Source of the DNA: Zoroaster sp. YZ-2022
Taxonomy: Eukaryota > Echinodermata > Asteroidea > Forcipulatida > Zoroasteridae
DNA: 64,000 nt
Assembly (NCBI GenBank): GCA_029582265.1
Contig: CM055819.1
Span: forward strand, 29,303,164-29,367,163
Direction of reading: 5' to 3'
Shown here: one piece after another, positions 34,261 through 44,649 of the stretch
How positions within the stretch are numbered: position 1 is the stretch's first letter
How the letters are laid out: each line of letters starts with the position of its first letter
Notes under the pieces: model-generated
Database searches by the model: none
Told to the model about the DNA's origin: nothing
Seen by the model: only the letters and a program-made list of their open reading frames with translations
Position numbers and translations under genes: made by a program

Positions 34261-36258
34261 TTCTTATTGTAACTTAACACTGTCAAATTTTAGTAATGGA
34301 TCCGATTTGGTGTTATATAATCAGGTATTGAATTAAACAAGGGCGGATCCAATTGGACCCGCTAATGAATTTAACTGAATTTACTTATTTTTGTGTATGT
34401 AAAAACTAAATGAATGTATTTTTCCTGGTGGTGTACATGTTATAAAAATCTATTTAAAATGCAAACCTTAAATTATGATGTTATAATTAAAATTCATAAA
34501 TGCCCATGACAGTTTAGATATTCTGATTGGACTAATCAAAAAATGAGATCAGTGTGTATGTGCAAAAGCCAGCAGGCAATTTGCAATTCGCAATTGAATT
34601 AATCAGAGTGACAAAGTTTGTTTCACATCACGCTGCTTCAAGCACTTTGTAAGTGTTTCATGCATCCCCAAAACGTGAATTCGTCCATTTCTTTTTGGCT
34701 TTTTTTTTTTCAACAAAAATGACTCAATTTCAAAATTGAATCAAAGTTTGATGCGTTGTCTTTGCCACAGCATAATGGCCGTGCAACTAACTTTTATTCC
34801 CCAAATATTGCATAAAATAATTACACATAATTAATGACCAGGTCTATCAACACCAAGGGCCAATTTTATAGAGCTTCTAAGCAGAGAAAATTGTTTACAA
34901 GAAAAGTTAATTAGGAAAGTTTTCGGAAGCACCATGTAACAAATCTCTAAAGTAGAGGTGTTGGCTCTGAGAAGAACCGGTTTTGTTCTCAACGTTTCGG
35001 CAAGTATGCTCTGGCCGTCGTCAGGAGAAAAGTTTACTTAGCAGATTTCTTTGGTTACCAGCCAAACTTTCATACAAAATGTATGCATTTTGGCTGGTAG
35101 TCTGTTTTTATATCGCTTAGCAAAAATATTTGCTTAGCAGATGTATAAAATTGACCCCCTGAATAAGTTCATTGTAATTACTGTATGTATTGAAATGTAT
35201 TGTCATGTCAACGTTGAAACGAAGTATTGAGAATCAAGCAATGTACTTTTATAAAACAAACTTGTACAAATTTCAGCTCAAGGAGTGCAACACTTATTTT
35301 CTTAGAATGTTGTGAATGTTAAAGGGGCAGTATCGGGGCACGATATAAACAGGGCATGGAATCGGAATGCTAGTTTTAGATTAACTCGGTGACTGCCATA
35401 ATTCCCCACATGATAAGGTCATATTACCATTGCTGCTGCAGAAATGAGCCTGTTATTTTCAATCTTAGTTCAGTTGATCTTTTAATACCGTTATATACCG
35501 AGAAGAGAGCGGGCTCTAGGGAGCGCCATGAATTTGCTGTGAAACTTATTGCCAATATCTGAGAGGAAGAGACACTGAAATTGCTGTGTAATTACGGTGA
35601 ACTATTATTTCACGGCAAAATGGATTTTCAGGGCATTTTCATGGTAAAGTTGTTCATAGTGTGTGTTCATCTTAAACTACCTCGATTTCCATGCCCTGTC
35701 AAACATCTGCTCTGATCATGGCCATACTTCCCCTTTAAAGCCATTGTACACTTGGGTAAATATTATAATAACTTATAATCATCACATCATCATTTAATAG
35801 TTTATTATGATACAAAATATCCTGCAAAGTTATTCATTCTGAAGTGCTTTCTCTTCTGAGTAAATAAAGCATATGTTGTTGATAAATGATTTTGATAATT
35901 GTGAGTGAAATTATTAATGCATAACACGGTCAGACATTGTTACTAAACTTGTAAACCAAGAAACAATTTCACATGTTGGATTTTTGTATGTAATTCTTAA
36001 TCATTACATATGAATGCACATACTGACATGTTGCCAAAAATGGAATGGGCTTTAATATCTGATGCAAAATGGCAATAGAGGGCAGTGTTTAATAATATAA
36101 GAATATAAATTATTAATATCCCTAACTTTACGGAGCGTTTTATGATATTTCAATCATTAAAAAAAAGATGAATTAAAAGTAATTATTATTAATCCATATG
36201 TTTTATAGTTATAAAAGAACAGATACATAATATAACAATAACTCAAATTATCTGGTCT
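34261..36258. other. Presumed 3' UTR and downstream flank
   Basis: Candidate polyadenylation signals are ATTAAA near 34330 and AATAAA near 35866; I cannot choose between them. No further ORF of interest. Confidence 0.4.
34957..35030 (-). ncRNA. Hammerhead-ribozyme-like motif, second copy
   Basis: On the minus strand CTGACGA (a permitted CUGANGA core) is followed by CGGC..GCCG pairing, then GAAAC, then a stem made by GAGAAC and GTTCTTCTC. Stem II is offset by one base relative to the canonical fold, as in motif-like relics of Penelope elements. It shares AGAGCATACT in loop II with the motif at 20130. Confidence 0.4.
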
Positions 36259-36595
36259 AAAGGGAAGGTATTACATTGGTATTTGGTAACACGTTCATTT
36301 CAACCCTCTAGTTTCCAAGGAATGTATCATAAAACTAACCTGTGAAAATTTCATCACAATTGGTGCTCACATTTTTGAGAAAAGGTTGAAAAAGTATAAC
36401 ATGTTTTTTTGGTGGTGTTTTTGTGTTAAAATTGTCATAACAGTTCCTGTTTTTTTTTCTCTAAGATAACACTTCACATGAATTGATTTATCAGGATAAT
36501 TGATATTTGTACCAAGCTTAACACCAATTAAGCCTTTTAGATAATAATTCAATAATTTGATAATCTGGTAATTACCGATGTTGTACGTTCCCTTT
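36259..36595. mobile_element. MITE with AAAGGGAA termini
   Basis: AAAGGGAAGGTATTACATTGG-type sequence begins the element and the inverted partner CCGATGTTGTACGTTCCCTTT ends it. A half copy lies in intron 6 (24899), and AAAGGGAAAGTACAGCATTGG-like words occur at 55167. No target duplication resolved. Confidence 0.72.
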
Positions 36596-36865
36596 AAAGG
36601 GTCAAAATACATAATTATGTTGACCCATGTAAAAGAAAGATTTGGATACTTTTAATAGAAGTGTCACTATCTTTTTTTCTTTTAATGTTATTTTGACATT
36701 GATATGATATTAACAAGATGGAATTACATTTTAGTTTCATACATAGTCTTGGTTCATGATATTTGATTGAGTTGTTTTATCCACGTATAGTTTGTTTTAA
36801 AATCATAATTTGTTTTATTGTCATTTAGGGCTAGAAATGCATATACTTATTATTACTGGCTATTC

Positions 36866-37178
36866 CATGGTTACTCACGTTACATTTTTGAGGTATTAGA
36901 CCCACTCTTATAAAGCCATAATTTCCTTACTTCTATTTCATTCATCTTTTTTTTTTTCACAGTAGTTGCATTATACCCAGACTTTACTCGGCGCAAAATA
37001 ATAATTTCAGAAATTTGTTATATGTGTGCTATATAAGAGACAAAAATGCTGGTTACTCACTTTTTCTCTTATGTAGGGTACATTATAACAAATGTTTGAA
37101 ATTCTTATTTTTTTGCTGAGTAAGGTCTTGGGTATAATGCAACTACTGTGAAAAAAAAGAGTAACGTGAGTAACCATG
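36866..37178. mobile_element. 313-bp palindromic MITE with perfect 18-bp TIR
   Basis: CATGGTTACTCACGTTAC at 36866-36883 is exactly inverted at 37161-37178. A second, inner pair starts CACAGTAGTTGCATTATACC (36958) and ends with its inverse at 37150, so most of the element folds back on itself. No target duplication is clear. Confidence 0.85.
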
Positions 37179-38975
37179 TAATTGTCCTTAGCCTTTTGTT
37201 GAGTCATCTGGCTAGATGGAAGTTTTATACCGTGGTTATTGAAAACTGAACATGTTTCACTTTCAATAGTTTCTAGCAAAGTGATTGATTTGTAAAAGTT
37301 TTAAACTATGTAAACAATTGTATAATAATTATACTGTAAAACTGTCCTGAAAGGAAATATATTTTTGTTATAATTAAGTTTTTGTATTTATTTGTACAAA
37401 ACTAAATAATAAAATAAATGATCAAAGAAATGTTGCTTGTTTTGTGATTTTCCTTTAATAGTTGAAATATGATGAACAAATCAGGCCTTGGGACTACAGT
37501 AACTAGGGGAGGTGGGGAGGAGGGGGTGATGGCCCGCTAGACGTAGACTGGAGTGGTCAGAATGGCCCGGCTGGCAAGCTCCCGTTATCCTATATAGCGC
37601 CCTCGTGTGACGATAAAAGGCAGTACTGTTTGCTGATTTGTGGGAAGTTTGACAAATAAGTTAAACATGCAAATGAAGTCAGAAACGATCTTAAATAATT
37701 CAACACAAATTTACACCGATGGTTTTTCTTGATTAGTAAAGTGAAAGACAAATGGGTAGAGGCAGGTGTGCTTTAAAATATCGGGATAAACGGGTGATAA
37801 GGAGTTTCATTTTTTCACTTGGACCACTTAATTCTGATAAAATATTAATTATAGTAGACCCCTACTAGCATAAAATAAACTTGAAATATAGTAAATGTTA
37901 TTATACAATGAACTAAACTTAACACAGTGTGTTATTTTCTAGCTCCCTTTACCCATTGTAAAGTCAATAATTATGTGTATGCAAATATGTATGTTAAGTT
38001 ATATGGGTAATGAACCAAACCAATTAATTACTCTTATCTTTGCATGACCGATTCAGCCAGTTAGCGGTGCGCGAGGAGGGCGCCCACCGCACCCCTATAA
38101 GCCGCACGCCGTCGTCTCCACACTCACATTTTGGTTTCATAGGATGGAAATGGATGTTTTCGTAAATAAAAAAATCCCCTTTTGAATAATGATCCTTTTT
38201 GCTAATTAATAAATAACTCAAGATCTTCCATTGTCGAATTAAAAATCGTTTGCCGCTCATCGCATAATTGTAAAAAATTGAGTTGCATGAAGGGCATGGC
38301 AACAAAGAGGGAACACTGCTAACCTGATATTTTTGACATATTATATTTAAGGTAGAACATTTACAGAGAAATCTGAAGATTTGAAGGGATAACAATTTTT
38401 TTACACAAAGTTCTAGTTCCCGGCACGACCTGCGACCCAGTTTTGATTGTTTCTATTTGACATCATCTGCGCGGTGCGTGTGGAAGATTACTACACGATA
38501 TACATCATTCAATGCACAAACTGCACGTGTGTTAATATTAGTCTCAGAACTTTTAGTTTTCATGAATTTCATGAATTCACGTGCTATCAACTGTCTCGAT
38601 GCAGGAACGAGAAAAGAGGTAATTATTTATATTTTATAACTAAAGTAATGGATTAGAAAATCAAAAGAGATATGGACAAATGTGCATGGATTTTGAATAG
38701 GATTTTTATTTTGGAAAAAAAATTGTGGTTGTGGAAAAAGTACGGCCTCCACTTGTGTACGATTACGAAGTATAACTGCGTGCAAGTGAAACGTCGTGTG
38801 GTTACCGCCGGCAGTTTGACCATGGAGGAAAAAAAAAAAAATGGCCGCCGTAGGCCTTATTAACGTCATGATGTAAAAAGTGCACAAAATAAATAAATAT
38901 TGTTTTGAAGCTTTAATGTTTTCTCTATCATACTGACCAGATAATTGTGTAGGATTGGTTAGTATGCCTAATATA
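37179..38975. other. Unassigned intergenic sequence
   Basis: There are several short open frames (38024-38395, 38447-38656) without domains or consistent splice context. A GC-rich patch lies at 38060-38120. No gene is called. Confidence 0.4.
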
Positions 38976-40899
38976 GGGAAAGAATGTCGTATCCGACCGC
39001 CACTTTTTTAGGTTTAAAAAAAAAAATTGTACAACTACAACCACTAGTTAGGTATGTGCGTATCCCACGCATTGTCGCAAATCTTTTCGGCCGCGGCCTC
39101 AATCTCGGGTTGAATCGCCGTGGCGAAGACACCGTGCGTGGAGATAGCGCTTTGTAACGTTTCGCTGAGGCTGTCATGCTGTTCTTTTTGACGTACCCAG
39201 GAGTTTTTTTTTCGAAGACGTAGATCACATATTCTACTTCAACCTCGTTCTCAAATTTTCTGAATGCGGCATCTAGAAGTTTCCAAAAAAAATTCTCGAA
39301 ATTTGGGTTTGTTCTTGCTCATCAAAACCATCGACGATTTACTCAAAGGTTAGTAAAACACCTTATCAAACCACAATATTAATTTTTCTATACTTGTTTT
39401 CTACCTCTTGGCCAATTTTGACGGCGATTGGACGATTAGCAGTTACGTTTTTTTGATGCACAGAAATCAATGTCAACCAAAGATTGTATTGCGCCGCGTT
39501 CAGCGCACGTTAGACCTACCAATTTTCAGTCCGATAAATCGTCCGTTTAAACCTAATCATCGGCGTAACACAATAAATATTAGTTCTCATGAACTTATTT
39601 CATTTTTTTTCTTCATATTTCCAGTCCAATATCATTTATTATTTTTTATAATGTTTAATTAAATCAGGGATAAGAATTTCTCGCGGATTTCAGTATAATT
39701 TATACTATAAATATTACAAATTCTCAGATTTGAGTAATTTTTTTTCTATTTTTTTAAATTTATTTTCATTATTTTGTTTTATCTTTCCAGTCCAATATAA
39801 TTTATAAACTGTTCTAATATTTAATTAAATCAGGGATGAGAATCTTTTCATTATTATGTTTTATCTTTCCAGTCCAATATAATTTATAAACTGTTCTAAT
39901 ATTTAATTAAATCAGGGATGAGAATCTTTCGAAGATTTCAGTGTAGGAAAATAATCCTCAGATTTGAGTAATTTTTTTTTTTTTCATTATTTTATTTTAT
40001 TTAAAAAAAAAATTTTAAACACATTTTTTTTGTATTTCTTATTTGTAAATCAGCACTACAAAACAAACTAATCATTGAATTAGCCTGGAAATAGGTTATT
40101 ATTCTTCCTCTTTTCCCAAGCATTCCAGTGATACCAACCTTTTGAAAATCGGACAAGAATTAAGAAAGTTATGATATGGAATCCGAGAAAATCTTGGAAA
40201 CGGGTCACAAGTCAAATTTACATTTCTTTTGTTTTTCCTTATAAAATAATTGCCATTTACGGGCCTAAAATTGCCGGATTCAACATGTCATAACTTCCTT
40301 ATTTTTGGTCACAGGAAGATGATCCTTATATCATTGTAATCGTCTATTCAAGACCTTGACAATGATACCAGTTGTATTGGAATCTGTTGATTTTGAAAAT
40401 TTTTGTCACATAGCTACACTAGTCACTACGCCGGCACTAACAACACGTTCTTATCTTAGGGCTATTCACTAACCAGTTAAAAAAATATTCCATCGATTTT
40501 TGGGGGTACAGAATGCGAAAACTGTCTTTAAAATCCACTTTTAATATGATGGTTTTCGGACTTGATTTCCCTTCTAAAAAATCCTCCCCTTCAGAAAGAA
40601 CTAGAACTAGAAGGATCCTATTATAGTTGCCACTGCGCATGTACAATGACCATGATGACTGTGTTGGTCACTTATGGGTGAGTTGACAAGATCAGACTGA
40701 CATGACTTAGGTTAGGAAGTCATCGTAGGCCTATACCAAAAATGCCTGATTTTTCATGAAATAAATATCGTGGAATAATTTGAAGTATATGTCCATCATC
40801 ATCCATATGTTCTCCACCTTACTAGGTAGGCCTAGGTAAGATTACATTATTGGTTATATTGAATGAGAAAAAGTGGCGGTCGGATACGACATTCTACCC
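38976..40899. mobile_element. Family B TIR element carrying a nested family A insertion
   Basis: The outer ends GGGAAAGAATGTCGTATCCG and CGGATACGACATTCTACCC match the MITE at 11897-12352, and the right 470 bp is clearly homologous to it. Removing the inner segment 39049-40416 leaves a MITE-like structure with about 50 bp more than the short copy. No outer target duplication is apparent. Confidence 0.85.
39049..40416 (+). mobile_element. Family A TIR element, copy 2, nested, 1.37 kb
   Basis: TAGGTATGTG starts and CACATAGCTA ends the segment; CACTAGT flanks it exactly (39042-39048 and 40417-40423). It is the reverse-oriented relative of 6440-7692. The segment 39840-39920 contains an extra local duplication absent from copy 1. 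Confidence 0.85.
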
Positions 40900-41458
40900 A
40901 AACAATTAATTGATAAAACATTACTTAGGTTTTTACTAACTTTAATGTTAACAGTTAGGCCTAACATTAGAACTAACATTAGCTGGGGTATTATGTTAAC
41001 TTGTAACATTATCTTATTCTGGAGATATTTGATGTTGTAAAACTTAAAAGGGTCCTTCAACTTTCGCAAATGCTACACTGAAGTCGACAATTAGAGATTT
41101 AAATTAACGTTAAACTTCAATTTGTTTTTCCAATGGTATTCAAATTTATGTGAATCAGTTACAGTCCTAGAACATGTTTGAATTTTCATCCTACAAAACT
41201 ACACAAAATTGGACCATACATAAGAGAAATGTCTTACAAACAGCCAAAAAATAGTTTGGATTATAATTACTGAATGAGGTATAGAACTAAAATGTGTAAG
41301 CAACAAAGATTTCTTAAAGGTTTTTTCCACAGAAACTTTCAATAATTGACGCAACAAGTAAAATATAATTGTAGTGTTATATTGTACTTACTAAAAAGGA
41401 GAACGAAGTCTGAAACTGAACCAATAAACTTTTCACTTTTTTCAGCCATTGTGACACA
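40900..41458. other. Unassigned sequence
   Basis: Nothing recognised beyond short TTAGGCCTA-type words. Confidence 0.4.
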
Positions 41459-41462
41459 TTAA

Positions 41463-41750
41463 CCCTCCTTTGACTGCAACTAGTGCAAGGGTCAAAATCA
41501 GTCAAAATGTTGATATACTTGCCAAGGTATATCTAGTGCACTTAAAAGTCAAACACTGTCAAACCTTATGTGTAGTAAGTACATTTACAGGTCAAAATGA
41601 GTCGACCGTTTTTGACTGGTAAAAGCATTGTCTGGTATTGTTGAGGGTGGTCAAAATGATAGTAAAAACCAGTCAAAAATGCCCGTGTGTGCACATTTGG
41701 GTCAACAGTCAAAACGGGCAGTTGACCGATTTTGACCTCGTGCAGTGATG
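41463..41750. mobile_element. TTAA-type GTCAAAA-rich element (copy 2, inverted)
   Basis: TTAA (41459-41462) then CCCTCCTTTGAC opens it. The body matches 21623-21909 in reverse complement, including GTGCACATTTGGGTCAACAG. The right end has decayed. Confidence 0.68.
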
Positions 41751-41896
41751 ATAATGTTGTTTAATTTAAAACATTAAGCGAAGTTAGACTTAGAGATTTG
41801 TTTCCATTGTCCTACCGTTGGCAAACAACTTTACAAGCTATGCTATACATGCTGTGGCTTTAAACATGCTTCAGGGGTTGGAGCAGTTAAGCAATT

Positions 41897-42396
41897 CATC
41901 ACCATTTTCACGAAGTGACGAATCCGTTAAAAATCTTTCTTTTTTTGGTCAAATTCAGTTTTGTAGATATTTGAGGTGTATTCATTGTCGCTGACAAGTT
42001 TCAAGTGTTGAAACGTCATAGTTTCGTAATTACGCTATTAACATACCCGGCGAATGACTTAGCTAAGCTGTTTTCTGTTTTCACGAAGTGACAAATCGCC
42101 ATTCGCCACTTTATACATTGGAATACATAGCGATTGGCAACATGCCAAAATGGGTATTGTTGATTTTGTGTTTTCACAAAGTGACGAATATGTTTGGGAA
42201 AGTAATTCCCCATTAATTACGACATTTCTTTGTAATTAAAGTTATTAGCTTTAGTAGGAAGCAAAATCTAAAATAATTCATGCTGAAAAGTCTTTGACAT
42301 TGCGATTTCAAAAACAGTTCAACTTCAAAGGCGATTATCTCAAAACATGGATTTGCAGCTGTGTGGACCGCTTTGTGAAAACGGTGACGATATGTT
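41897..42396. mobile_element. Possible TIR element with TTTTCACGAAGTGACGAAT repeats
   Basis: ATCACCATTTTCACGAAGTG at 41900 faces GCTTTGTGAAAACGGTGACG at 42370, and the CACGAAGTGAC word recurs at 42083 and 42173. Boundaries are uncertain. Confidence 0.45.
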
Positions 42397-42612
42397 CATG
42401 TTCAAGTGTTTGAAAAATACATGTAACTATACAGTGCACTACAAACATTTCCAGTTAACCTACAGTCGAACAAGGATCCCAACATATTGTTCCTGAATTA
42501 CATATTTACATGTACATTAACTGTCTCACCTTTTTTTTATCAAATGGCAAAAAAAACTCTTTGTTGTCAGCAGCTTATTTCATCAGGTCTTGATCAACTT
42601 GTTTCATCGAGT

Positions 42613-42617
<5 letters not shown>

Positions 42618-42677
<60 letters not shown>
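42618..42677. repeat. (AAT)20 microsatellite, tail of LINE copy 2
   Basis: Twenty uninterrupted AAT units abut the 3' end of the minus-strand LINE, as expected of the (TTA)n tail of this family. Confidence 0.93.
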
Positions 42678-42678
<1 letters not shown>

Positions 42679-42679
42679 T

Positions 42680-43184
42680 AATTACAATGTAATTACAAAT
42701 ATACATCATCTTTGAAGAATTGTGACATAAGATGAGTTTTAAGCATCGACTTAAATCTAGTTATACTGTGACAAGATTTGAGTTTAGTTGGAAGATGATT
42801 CCAGAGTCTCGGAGCCGCAACAGAAAAAGACCTATCACCCCAGTTCCGTTTTGAAGTTGGTTCCTTTAGGAGTGACATGTTGCTGAAGCGCAAATTGCGT
42901 GATGGAGTGTAGACTTTAAGCAGTTCAGAAATTTAAATTGGAGCAATACTATTAAAAGATTTGTGAACAATTAGCATATTACGTGCTTGTGATGAGGGGG
43001 TTATCTGCGAGTCACCAATTGTAATAAATGGAAGAGAAACTTTAGGTAATTGCTGACGTGACCCAAATAGAACAAATTCTGTCTTTTCGTCATTCAATTT
43101 CAAGAAGTTTTGTCTCATCCAACTATATACGAATCTCTTAAATACATTTCTCCAGCGTTGTAATACACGAATCGGCAGGTTCTT
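42680..43184 (-). pseudogene. LINE copy 2, 3' part
   Basis: This is homologous to 800-1560 of copy 1, with RSWMRQNFLKLNDEKTEFVLF and LWNHLPTKLKSC. Relative to copy 1, about 335 bp are missing at the junction near 42977 (corresponding to about 1085-1418), fusing two distant parts of the C-terminal region. The CGCCTTGAGCGCC tail is absent. The remainder of this copy resumes at 47690. Confidence 0.88.
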
Positions 43185-43593
43185 CACTGTAAACATAAAT
43201 TAGTCATTTTGACTAATAAAAATTAGTCCTGCCCTACGTCTGAAATGACTAATAAAAATTAGTCAGACAAGCCAGATGACTAACATTAATTAGTCAAATA
43301 TTAGTCAAATGTGACTTATTTTAATTAGTCATCTGACTAAATCCAAAAACGTCTGAAATGACTAAACGTTAGTCATCTGACTTTTGCAATTAGTCATTCA
43401 AAGTGATGACTAATCACATTAGTCACACGACTAAGGCTTCATTTCATGTAAAAATAAAAGAAATTAAGCAAATTAAATCATATAATTTTGTCAAAAATAT
43501 TTATTTCAATGTAATCGGGTTTTACCTTCACTTAACTGTGTAACAAAATGTGTATACTCTTAAAAGAAAGTTTGAATACATTGCATCTTCACA

Positions 43594-43781
43594 AAGACCT
43601 TGTATTACGGGTTACACCTCGTTGAGGTATCATGCAGCTTTAAAAGTGTATTTTTTTTCTTAGATATGTGATGTGTCATACATCACATACCGGTATCTAA
43701 AAAAAATAAAATAAAAAATGAAAAACCACTTTTAAAGCTGCATGATACCTCAACGAGGTATAACCCGTAATACAAAGTCTT
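43594..43781. repeat. 188-bp hairpin inside the CACTG element
   Basis: AAGACCTTGTATTACGGGTT, then CACCTCGTTGAGGTATCATG and CAGCTTTAAAAGTG, is inverted with three differences across a ~70-bp AT-rich centre. ACCTCGTTGAGGT is itself palindromic. It is probably a hairpin MITE nested in the transposon. Confidence 0.82.
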
Positions 43782-44297
43782 GTTCTTTGGTTTGAATAAA
43801 AGTACATTAATAAAACATAATAACTATAAAGTAAAAAGTAAATTAAATATATCCACAAGTTCAGCTTCAGTGAATCTCTTCAAATTGCAATAAGTTGGCA
43901 AAACAGCAAAACAAATGTAGACACGAGGAATATATGCCACATCTGTTTATTACCCCACCCCCCAGTAGTTGGGTTGCAACAGCAAAGGCGGAGATAATAA
44001 GCGCACCCCCCACACACACACACACAATAGTAGTACATACATTTTTGCAATCCAGGTTTCCAGGTTTCTTAGTGGCAAGTAAATTTAGTAACTTACAATT
44101 TTGTGCAGTAAATATAATGCAACTATAATGTAGCACAAGTTATTGTAAAAATAAAAGTATAACTGGTTTGCATTTAAACTTATAAACTGAGTGATAAAAT
44201 GACAAATGCAATCGAATGAGTCAGAGTGTAACAAACCTCATACATGTATCATTACTCAAATTAAATTACAAATTGAAATAAGGTTTGGCTCTTCCAG

Positions 44298-44393
44298 ACA
44301 TTGCTTATTACCTTATAAAATTAGGGTGATATTGCAAAGGAACTAATGTTCCTTTGCAATATCACCCTAATTTTATAAGGTAATAAGCAATGT
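44298..44393. repeat. Perfect palindrome, 46-bp arms, 4-nt loop
   Basis: The left arm 44298-44343 (ACATTGCTTATTACCTTATA..GGAAC) is the exact reverse complement of 44348-44393; the loop is TAAT. All 46 pairs match. Its RNA would be a long, perfect, miRNA-precursor-sized hairpin. Confidence 0.95.
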
Positions 44394-44556
44394 GATTTTC
44401 CGTTTTAATGAAAAAGGCAAGAATAAATCTCACGAATAGCACCATAACTGATTCCAAATGTGTTGTAAATTGAAAACCAGGGAGTCTTAATTCTTTTCAC
44501 ACATTCAGTGAATTCAAAAGGCACCAAGACAACCCTCTGGCTAAAACCATGTTGTT

Positions 44557-44606
44557 GGTCACATTACTTGTCAAGATGCTGGTTTAATCTCTCAAGTAAT
44601 GTGACC
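44557..44606. repeat. Hairpin with perfect 14-bp arms
   Basis: GGTCACATTACTTG at 44557-44570 is exactly inverted as CAAGTAATGTGACC at 44593-44606, with a 22-nt loop. Confidence 0.85.
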
Positions 44607-44649
44607 ACTGCACGTTCGATCTTCACATTATCCTGTACATTCAGGATAA

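Noticed and set aside
38822..38870. ATGGAGG(A)n and ATGGCCGCC starts near 38821-38842
   Set aside because: No continuing frame or splice evidence; the A-run makes the frame unreliable.
43594..43781. Hairpin considered as a miRNA gene
   Set aside because: Arms near 60 bp around a 70-bp AT centre with TIR-like edges fit a hairpin MITE better; no mature-sequence evidence.
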